Assembly (NCBI RefSeq): GCF_008369115.1
Contig: NZ_VOAZ01000005.1
Span: 62,001 to 126,000 of the forward strand
Length of the DNA: 64,000 bases
From: Psychrobacter sp. ANT_WB68
GTDB taxonomy: Bacteria; Pseudomonadota; Gammaproteobacteria; Pseudomonadales; Moraxellaceae
Direction: 5' to 3'
In this document: one piece after another, positions 54,780-61,431 of the stretch
Layout: each line of letters starts with the position of its first letter
Position numbering within the stretch: position 1 is the first letter of the stretch
The notes under the pieces: model-generated
The model's database searches: none
The model's input: only the letters and a program-made list of their open reading frames with translations
What the model was told of the DNA's origin: nothing
Program-made: the position numbers and the translations under genes

Positions 54780-55280
54780 TTAATTCTGCGGAAAAAATAA
54801 AACGTTATATAAGGTCTCAATATCATCGTATCGAGTAAACTGTCCTTTATTAATCGTGCGTATGTTAGGTCGTTCTGCTTTTAAACCATTAGCATTAGCT
54901 TTAGTATGCTTTGCAACTTTAGCGTTTTCTAATCCAGTTAAGGGCTTTCCTGCCACTGCGCCAAAGAAGTAGAAAGATTTTAACTCTAATGTATCTTCAT
55001 CAAAGAGTATCCAGACAATACATCCTGAAGGCTTATTGGCTAAGCGAACATTGACTTTTTGACCTGATGTCTTAGCACCAAATTTTGAAGTCTTTAGTTG
55101 AATATGACGAATAATGTTATTATCTTCAAGGACAACATCGCAACCTGCGTTGTCAACTTCAGGTTTCATGACCTCTAATTGGCAATCGTCCTTTAGCCAC
55201 GATAACTTAAGCATTTCACCAATAAATAAGTGTTCAATAAGCTTTTCTCTAAAACTTGAATGTTCAAAATGTTTACTCAT
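54780..55280 (-). CDS. Hypothetical protein with nuclease-like core
   Basis: A 166-residue protein. The N-terminal half contains DNAGCDVVLEDNNIIRHIQL followed by KTS, which fits the Asp...(Gln/Glu)-x-Lys core of PD-(D/E)XK nucleases, and VRLANKPSGCIVWILFDE. The C-terminal half is basic (KVAKHTKANANGLKAERPN). There is no recognised name. It stands alone beside metH; stand-alone proteins of this type can be solitary restriction-like nucleases, but no methylase partner is present. Confidence 0.65.
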   Translation of the reverse strand: MSKHFEHSSFREKLIEHLFIGEMLKLSWLKDDCQLEVMKPEVDNAGCDVVLEDNNIIRHIQLKTSKFGAKTSGQKVNVRLANKPSGCIVWILFDEDTLELKSFYFFGAVAGKPLTGLENAKVAKHTKANANGLKAERPNIRTINKGQFTRYDDIETLYNVLFFPQN

Positions 55281-55306
55281 AATTTACCTTAATATTTTGA
55301 AGTAAC

Positions 55307-55453
55307 TCAATCTGATTTACTTTTTGCAAGCCGACACCTCTCTGAACAATAAATCACCTGCTCCCAATCCTTTTCCCACTTCTTACGCCAGCTAAACGAA
55401 CGCTGGCACACGGGGCAGATTTTTTGCGGTAAGTTTACTTTTTTATGTGCCAT
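55307..55453 (-). CDS. DUF2256 zinc-ribbon protein
   Basis: A 48-residue protein, [20 protein letters not shown] then [20 protein letters not shown]. The paired CxxC...CxxxC pattern and the N-terminal MAHKK are the DUF2256 signature. A near-identical paralogue lies 40 bp upstream, so this is a tandem duplication. The function of the family is unknown; zinc binding is inferred. Confidence 0.88.
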   Translation of the reverse strand: MAHKKVNLPQKICPVCQRSFSWRKKWEKDWEQVIYCSERCRLAKSKSD

Positions 55454-55492
55454 CGTCTGCTCCCTTCTATATCTCTACTTCACTATTAACGT

Positions 55493-55663
55493 TTATCTAT
55501 CTTCTTTTTTATGATCCAACCCTTCATACTTTTTCACGCGGCGGCATTGGTCAGAGCAATAGACCATGCTCTCCCAGTTTTTATCTAGCTTTTTAGTCCA
55601 ACTAAACTCACGCTCGCAGACAGGACATTCCTTTTTGCGGACGTTTTTCTTTTTATGCGCCAT
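55493..55663 (-). CDS. DUF2256 zinc-ribbon protein, paralogue
   Basis: A 56-residue protein starting MAHKKKNVRKKECPVCEREF, then SWTKKLDKNWESMVYCSDQC. The start is set by similarity to its neighbour; a longer upstream frame overlaps the TolB-like gene and is rejected. It lies 30 bp after the TolB-like lipoprotein gene, so the three minus-strand genes may be co-transcribed. Confidence 0.88.
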   Translation of the reverse strand: MAHKKKNVRKKECPVCEREFSWTKKLDKNWESMVYCSDQCRRVKKYEGLDHKKEDR

Positions 55664-55692
55664 GATATTTACCTTTAAATTAAAAAAACGAT

Positions 55693-56685
55693 TTAACGAC
55701 CCCAAATGGGTGAGCGCACTACCCCGTCCGTCTTACTGCTAATAGCATAGCTTGCATTACCGGATAATGAATGAATAACTAAGCTGCCGCCATTTTGACC
55801 ACTCACTTGTGGAAGCTTTGTGGGGTAGACGGCATACTGTGCAGAGGGGGACAGACGCGCTGGCTCATCCAGCCCCGTTTCTGCCAGATTGATGACTTGT
55901 CCTGTAGCGAGCATCATCACCGCCGCCTTGCGACCATTAAGATAGGCCAAATGCTGACCATCTAAGCTCAGTTGCGGACTGGCCGCATAGCCTGCTGTCG
56001 GTATAATGCTCGCATGACCAGTGGTAAAGCTATAACGATAAATGCTGGGGCGTCCAGCGCGAACTTTATCACTAGTATAGACGAAGCTTTGCCCATCGGC
56101 AGCGTAGCTTGGCTGCACTTCGGTACTAGGCAAGGTGGTGAGCTGTCTCGTATTACCGTCATTCAGACGCATCTCATAGATATCGGCATTGCCGCCAACC
56201 GTTGAGCTATAGAGCAGTTTTTGCCCATCAGGCGAAAATGACGCTGATAAATTACTGCCCTCCCCATCTACGATTAGATTTTGGGTTTTACTTTTACGGT
56301 CATATATATAAATCTTTGGATGCTGGCGCGCGGCTTGTTTACTGTAAGCAAGTATTTGACCATCTGCTGACCATGCCGGTGCATAAATATAACCATTGAG
56401 CTGATCTATCAATTGGCGGTCGCTGCCATCAGGACGAATGCTATAAAGCGTCGATATCTTTGCCGCGCCAAAACCCTGTTCCTCGACATAAGCAATGCGC
56501 CCTTGTCGATCTATCGCTGGCATGCGTGCCGTCAGCGGATTACTCACACTCATATCAGCAGGCGTTTTAGTGAGCGTGTTCGGCAATGTCTGACAACCCG
56601 TTAACATACTAAAAGTCGTTAACGCCATGATGCTACTCATCGTACCTATATTGATGAATGGCTTGGATACAAAGGTTTTTAACAT
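55693..56685 (-). CDS. TolB-like beta-propeller lipoprotein
   Basis: A 330-residue protein with lipobox MLTGCQTLPN and four or five WD40-like PD40 repeats: PAWSADGQILAYSKQ, ASFSPDGQKLLYSST, PSYAADGQSFVYTSD and PQLSLDGQHLAYLNG. This gives a beta-propeller like the C-terminus of TolB. It is not tolB itself, because it lacks the N-terminal TolB domain and a tol-pal context. It is probably an outer-membrane-anchored scaffold. Confidence 0.88.
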   Translation of the reverse strand: MLKTFVSKPFINIGTMSSIMALTTFSMLTGCQTLPNTLTKTPADMSVSNPLTARMPAIDRQGRIAYVEEQGFGAAKISTLYSIRPDGSDRQLIDQLNGYIYAPAWSADGQILAYSKQAARQHPKIYIYDRKSKTQNLIVDGEGSNLSASFSPDGQKLLYSSTVGGNADIYEMRLNDGNTRQLTTLPSTEVQPSYAADGQSFVYTSDKVRAGRPSIYRYSFTTGHASIIPTAGYAASPQLSLDGQHLAYLNGRKAAVMMLATGQVINLAETGLDEPARLSPSAQYAVYPTKLPQVSGQNGGSLVIHSLSGNASYAISSKTDGVVRSPIWGR

Positions 56686-56837
56686 AAAATGACGTCCAAT
56701 AAAGCGTTGATTATTGCGTGCTGAGGAGCTTAATAAGTCAGGCTAAAAAATTGATAGCATAAAAAATATCGTGATACTTTGAACATTTCGCCTTAGCCGC
56801 TAATGACAGTGTAGCGTAAACCATCGCAAATTTTAGA

Positions 56838-56873
56838 TAAAAAAATGCCTCACTGATAAGCGAGGCGTTTTTT
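56838..56873. terminator. Terminator after the META gene
   Basis: AATGCCTC (56844-56851) pairs with GAGGCGTT (56862-56869, one G-U). T-runs flank it on both strands, so it can act in both directions; the minus-strand META gene ends 41 bp upstream. Confidence 0.85.
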
Positions 56874-56909
56874 ATATAACAACTATGATAGTGGATCTAA
56901 CGGACTATC

Positions 56910-57398
56910 TTATTTAGAAACTGCTTTAAAGTGGGCAACTTGATTGCTATTTGTAATGGTTAGGATAGGCGTGTTATTCGCATTGTTGCTGATGCTATAT
57001 TTACCTTGTACGGTCGCCATCGTTGCTGTATCAAAACTTGCTTGTGGCTCAGGACATGCCATCATAGTAGATAAGACATTACCTAATACAACATTGCCAT
57101 TTACCACGCTATAACTGGCGCCAATATTATTACAAGTATTCACAAAGGCTACACGGTCATTACCGTTATCTTTAAAGAATTTCAATGTCAATGGCTTGGC
57201 TGGATCAAAGAACAGCTGACTAACTTTTTGGCCATTGGTGCGCTTAGCATCAACGAGCTGCCAATCATACGCTTGTAACGCAGTAGAAGTAATTGGTTGC
57301 GTCACTGGTGCAGTAACGGTAGGGGCAGTTTGGCAACCAGCAGCCAATGTACCTACAGCAAGCGTGGCAGCCATCATCATTTTAGTCATGTTTTTCAT
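56910..57398 (-). CDS. META domain lipoprotein (HslJ-like)
   Basis: A 162-residue protein with lipobox GTLAAGCQTAPT and a META domain (about 45-160): YDWQLVDAKRTNGQKVSQLF, FVNTCNNIGASYSVVNGNVV, STMMACPEP. META/HslJ proteins are linked to heat-shock or antibiotic resistance in enterics. I choose ATG 57398 (MKNMTKMMMA), which has AGGAG upstream, over a start seven codons earlier. Confidence 0.88.
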   Translation of the reverse strand: MKNMTKMMMAATLAVGTLAAGCQTAPTVTAPVTQPITSTALQAYDWQLVDAKRTNGQKVSQLFFDPAKPLTLKFFKDNGNDRVAFVNTCNNIGASYSVVNGNVVLGNVLSTMMACPEPQASFDTATMATVQGKYSISNNANNTPILTITNSNQVAHFKAVSK

Positions 57399-57764
57399 AT
57401 AAACTCCTAGAGGTTTCAAATATAAATGTACAAAGGTAAAAAGGTAAAAACATCATTGTTTATCATATTAAGCGGTAGCATTTGCTATGATTAATTTGTT
57501 TTTATCATCAGTCTAAACAATGCGGCTATTATGCCTATAATGCATAAGCCTGTCATGATAGATTAAGTACTAATTACCGTTATATTTGTTCCGCTCTACA
57601 GTATTTTTGCTAACATGCCTTGCCAAGCTTTCTATTAACTGTTAGCACACAATCTTTTGTCTTATGCTTAAGAAACTATTGTATATTTAAAGGCTTATCA
57701 AGCTATATCTACATCTACGTCTGTTCATTTACCTCTAATAGATACCGGTAGTCAGTCTCTTTCA
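57399..57764. other. Gap between the lipase chaperone and META genes
   Basis: No gene is supported in about 365 bp. The META promoter should lie here. Nothing else was seen. Confidence 0.45.
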
Positions 57765-58871
57765 TTAATTCATCTCGGCAGCTTTTTGCTGCTGTAGAGC
57801 GGCATAACCTGTCAGACGTTTGCGTTCAGCTTCATTAAACAGTTGCTGCTCGATCTGATTGATTTGGGTTTGAGCTTGTGCCTTATCCACATTTTGTTTT
57901 AGTAGCTGCTGTTTTTGTGCTTGATACTGCTTAAAACGTTGGTCAAAGTTAGCATCTTGTTGATCAACTTGCGCAAGCCGTGCTGCTGCTGGCGCACCGA
58001 CCAGTTCACGCCGCATATTATATAATGCTTCAGCCGTTGCACCCTGCGCTTGCATCTGCTCTGTACGCTTGATGAGCTCATCGAGATTGGCCTGTTGGGC
58101 GATATTGGTTTTAATCGCATTGTCTGGCATACGGCTAATATAATCTTGTCTTGCCGCTTCTTTTTGGGCGTCAGACAACTGCTTATCTTGATTGATTTTA
58201 ACCATGGCAATACTGTAATCATCATACTCATCTTCTGTACCAAAAAAGGCCGTGATAGTCTCTTGATCAAAATGCTGCTGGCGTAATTTGGCCACATCTT
58301 GCTTTTGCTGTGCCACCACGTTTAAATCTAGCTCACCATTTTCTGTCGCCTGTAGTTGTAGATTTCCGTAACGGCTTTCTATGGCAGGAAGGGCCTTAAG
58401 ATATGCCACGTACTGGTCAAATATGGTGACCGCTTGGCTCGCTGCTGGCTCTGGTGTATGACTGCGGATATAACTCTCCACACGGGCATAAATTGTCGCT
58501 TCTTCTTCCTCACCTAGCGCCGATAAAAAATAATCAAATAAGCGTCGCAGACCTTCGGTGACGACCAACTGTTTATTTTCATCAATGATAATCTCGCCAT
58601 CAACATCCGTTCCTTGCAGGGAGCGCGGTAAATCCTCTAGCCCCGTGGTAAATCGGCCACTGCTTTGCTTAGATTTATTGCCAATGTCGTTTTTAGAGCC
58701 AGTTTTGTCTGTGGCGTTAGCGCTAGCTTGACTGTAGCCTACGGTAGAATTCGCTTGAGCAGACGCGTTGCTAGCGTTATTGGGCTTAAACCACCAAATA
58801 ATCGCCACTACTAAAACGACTATCGCAGCGATGATGACGGGCAAAAATGGTGAACGGCGATTATTTGACAT
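57765..58871 (-). CDS. lifO: Lipase-specific foldase (lipase chaperone)
   Basis: A 368-residue steric chaperone anchored by an N-terminal membrane segment (about 8-27, FLPVIIAAIVVLVVAIIWWF), with an Ala/Ser/Asn linker and the helical foldase domain. The family motif region is present as RSLQGTDVDGEIIIDENKQL followed by RRLFDYFLSALGE. It folds the secreted lipase in the periplasm before type II secretion. It lies just downstream of its lipase, separated by a terminator-like hairpin. Confidence 0.94.
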   Translation of the reverse strand: MSNNRRSPFLPVIIAAIVVLVVAIIWWFKPNNASNASAQANSTVGYSQASANATDKTGSKNDIGNKSKQSSGRFTTGLEDLPRSLQGTDVDGEIIIDENKQLVVTEGLRRLFDYFLSALGEEEEATIYARVESYIRSHTPEPAASQAVTIFDQYVAYLKALPAIESRYGNLQLQATENGELDLNVVAQQKQDVAKLRQQHFDQETITAFFGTEDEYDDYSIAMVKINQDKQLSDAQKEAARQDYISRMPDNAIKTNIAQQANLDELIKRTEQMQAQGATAEALYNMRRELVGAPAAARLAQVDQQDANFDQRFKQYQAQKQQLLKQNVDKAQAQTQINQIEQQLFNEAERKRLTGYAALQQQKAAEMN

Positions 58872-58933
58872 AATGAGAATATCTTATTTAATCAAACGGT
58901 TTATGTAAGGATTGACTATCGATGAAAATGGAT

Positions 58934-58966
58934 AAAGAAAAGGGTCATTTCCGTGTTGACCCTTTT
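58934..58966 (-). terminator. Hairpin between lipase and foldase genes
   Basis: AAAAGGGTCA (58938-58947) pairs with TGACCCTTTT (58957-58966). On minus it is followed by CTTTATC after the TTTT of the stem. Placed between lipase and chaperone, it would let only part of transcription reach the chaperone. Confidence 0.7.
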
Positions 58967-59018
58967 GCTATAAAAGCTATAAATATGCTCACTTATATAC
59001 AAACTTTAAAAACTGGCT

Positions 59019-60107
59019 TTATAAGTTTGCTTTTTTCAGACGGTTAACCTGATCGCGATATAAGGTTTTAGGACTAGGCTGTCCCCATGCCGTTAAGCCT
59101 AGCACTTGGTTTGTTGAATCTAGATGGTTCATTTTATAGTCATCACGAATGACATAGCCCAAACGGCTAGAACAGGGAGAAACCAAACCATCATTTTCTT
59201 CGCCATTGAAGGTTGTCCCAGTCAAGGCTAAGAGATAATCACTAGGATCTAAACCGTTGGTAACTTGACCGATACCGCTAAAAGAGTAGTACTTAATACC
59301 ATTGACTTCAGTATTGGTAGGTTGACCACAATAGCTGCTAGGCATAGCGGCGGGAAATTTGGCATTAAAATTTGCGGAAGACGCCGTAGATAAGGCCGTT
59401 ACCGCCTCCCAACCGTCTTGTTCTTGTATGTCTTTGAAGCTGATACCTGAGCCGACATCCATAAAGCCACCAACGAATTTAAAGAACCCTAAAGCAATCT
59501 GAGAGCCTACGTTAAACTCACCTTCAGCATAGCCACTATCCGCGCTACCTTCCACGACTTGTTTCATAACCCAGTCAGCCATCTTTGAACCTTGCTCAGG
59601 GCTTGAAACAGCGGTAACAGAGGCTACATAATTAGGCGCCACACCAGCGACATAGCGGATATCGATCCCGCCCATACTGTGTCCGAATAAATTCACTTTA
59701 GGCTTACCTGAAATCGCTGTAATGGTTTTGATTTGTTGCAGTAATTGCTCACCTCTTACTTCACTATTATTGACGGCCGATGTCTTTGTGGTATACACCT
59801 CACTACCACCTCCCATTAAGGTTTCAGGAATACCATAAAAATAGTCGAGCACCCCAAATAGCTTCGTCCAACCGCCCAGCCCATGCGCCATTACGACAGG
59901 ATATTTGGTATCCGTATGGGTCGAGGTAAAATACTTACTACTGACCATTTTACAGCCCGTCGGATTGGCACAGTTATAATACTGTCCAGCCGCTTGAGCA
60001 GAGGTGGTTTGTAAAGCCATTAGGAGCACACCGGCACCGATAGCACCAAGTGAGGGTACAAATACGCTGGGCGTAAGCGTCACGCGAAGACGGTTTTTGA
60101 GAGTCAT
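59019..60107 (-). CDS. lip: Secreted triacylglycerol lipase
   Basis: A 362-residue family I lipase with signal peptide to about residue 39 (ALQTTSAQAA). The oxyanion region is VVMAHGLGGWTKLFGVLDYF, and nucleophile Ser144 lies in the GHSMGG elbow. The catalytic His is probably in NHLDSTNQVLG near the end, and Asp/calcium residues lie in DGLVSPCSSRLGY. A pair of Cys before that may form a disulfide. It hydrolyses long-chain triglycerides and depends on the downstream foldase; Psychrobacter lipases of this type are cold-active. Confidence 0.95.
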   Translation of the reverse strand: MTLKNRLRVTLTPSVFVPSLGAIGAGVLLMALQTTSAQAAGQYYNCANPTGCKMVSSKYFTSTHTDTKYPVVMAHGLGGWTKLFGVLDYFYGIPETLMGGGSEVYTTKTSAVNNSEVRGEQLLQQIKTITAISGKPKVNLFGHSMGGIDIRYVAGVAPNYVASVTAVSSPEQGSKMADWVMKQVVEGSADSGYAEGEFNVGSQIALGFFKFVGGFMDVGSGISFKDIQEQDGWEAVTALSTASSANFNAKFPAAMPSSYCGQPTNTEVNGIKYYSFSGIGQVTNGLDPSDYLLALTGTTFNGEENDGLVSPCSSRLGYVIRDDYKMNHLDSTNQVLGLTAWGQPSPKTLYRDQVNRLKKANL

Positions 60108-60464
60108 AACAACATCCTTGTTATTGTAAAAAAAGGGTCTTAAAGAGGTTCTTTATCGGACTTGTCTTATAACACTTAGCTATTGCGTCCTGCACCAAGT
60201 GCTAAAAACCATTGCCAATTCATTTAGCAAACAAAATTACAATACTTATATAATTACCAACATTCAACCGCTTTTTTACGTTTCAGCTGTATTTGGATGA
60301 CTCTATAGTCACGTACCTGCATATAAACACGCTGAGACGATTGCTATCAGTATATTGTACGGATTCGAAGCATGCATATATACTTGCTAAACACTTAGAA
60401 AAACAGCCCCTACTACATTTATGGTATAATTGACAACCCAAATTCTATAACTATAAGTACGACG
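60108..60464. other. Divergent gap between the lipase and map genes
   Basis: No gene is supported. It contains an extended -10 promoter for map at 60422-60430 and presumably the lipase promoter. Confidence 0.5.
60422..60430 (+). promoter_or_regulatory. Extended -10 promoter for map
   Basis: TGGTATAAT lies 35 bp before the map start codon, a perfect TGN-TATAAT element. No convincing -35 is visible, which extended -10 promoters tolerate. Confidence 0.5.
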
Positions 60465-61259
60465 ATGATGACTAAAAAATCCCTTATCCAATCTCCGGAA
60501 GCCATAGAAAAAATGCGCGTGGCCGGTAAACTTGCGAGCGATGTGCTTGTGATGCTCGACGAACACGTTAAAGTAGGCGTCAGCACTGAAGCATTAAACC
60601 AAATCGCCCATGATTATATCGTTAATGTGCAAGAAGCAATTCCTGCGCCTCTTAACTATAACGGCTTCCCAAAATCTATCTGCACCTCAGTTAACCACGT
60701 GGTGTGTCATGGTATTCCAGCTGAAAATAAGCTGCTTAAAGATGGCGATATCATCAATATCGATGTTACGGTCATTAAAGACGGCTATTACGGCGATACC
60801 TCAAAAATGTGGATTGTCGGCAATGGCTCTATCATGGCACAGCGTATTTGCAAAGTGGCACAAGAAGCCCTTTATGCAGGCATGAGTGTGGTCAAAAATG
60901 GCGCGCGCTTGGGTGATGTCGGCGCAGCTATTCAAGCAGTGGTCGAACCTGAACGCTTTAGTATCGTACGCGAGTTCTGTGGTCACGGGATCAGTAATGA
61001 GTTCCATCACGAGCCGCAAGTGATGCACTATGGTAAAAAAGGCACGGGTTTTGAGCTAAAAACAGGCATGACCTTTACCATTGAACCGATGATTAACGAA
61101 GGTAAATGGCAGACCAAGATTTTACCGGATGAATGGACAGCAATCACCAAAGACCGCAAGCTGTCGGCGCAGTGGGAACATACCTTGGTGGTGACGGACA
61201 ATGGCTGTGAGGTGTTTACCACTCGCCCCGAAGAAGACTTAAGCTTTTTAACCCAGTAA
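60465..61259 (+). CDS. map: Type I methionine aminopeptidase
   Basis: A 264-residue metallopeptidase that removes N-terminal Met. Metal ligands are the Asp residues in INIDVTVIKDGYYGDTSKMW, His in CGHGISNEFHHEP, and Glu in FTIEPMINEG and QWEHTLVVT. The start MMTKKS could begin at either Met. It lies 172 bp upstream of glnD in the same direction, a frequent order, but a terminator stands between them. Confidence 0.96.
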   Translation: MMTKKSLIQSPEAIEKMRVAGKLASDVLVMLDEHVKVGVSTEALNQIAHDYIVNVQEAIPAPLNYNGFPKSICTSVNHVVCHGIPAENKLLKDGDIINIDVTVIKDGYYGDTSKMWIVGNGSIMAQRICKVAQEALYAGMSVVKNGARLGDVGAAIQAVVEPERFSIVREFCGHGISNEFHHEPQVMHYGKKGTGFELKTGMTFTIEPMINEGKWQTKILPDEWTAITKDRKLSAQWEHTLVVTDNGCEVFTTRPEEDLSFLTQ

Positions 61260-61269
61260 TATCATAAAA

Positions 61270-61293
61270 GATCGCCTAGGCGGTCTTTTTTTT
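61270..61293 (+). terminator. Terminator after map
   Basis: GATCGCC and GGCGGTC form a short GC-rich stem around CTAG, followed by eight T. Confidence 0.85.
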
Positions 61294-61431
61294 ATCTTAT
61301 AATTGAGGCATATTAACGATACCTTTTATTGAGTTGCTGCTTTTATATTCTCAATAGTAATATTCTTTATGCTTTCCATAAGACATTGGTTTTAACACCA
61401 CCATTTGCAAACTTTTAACTGGATAACCCTC

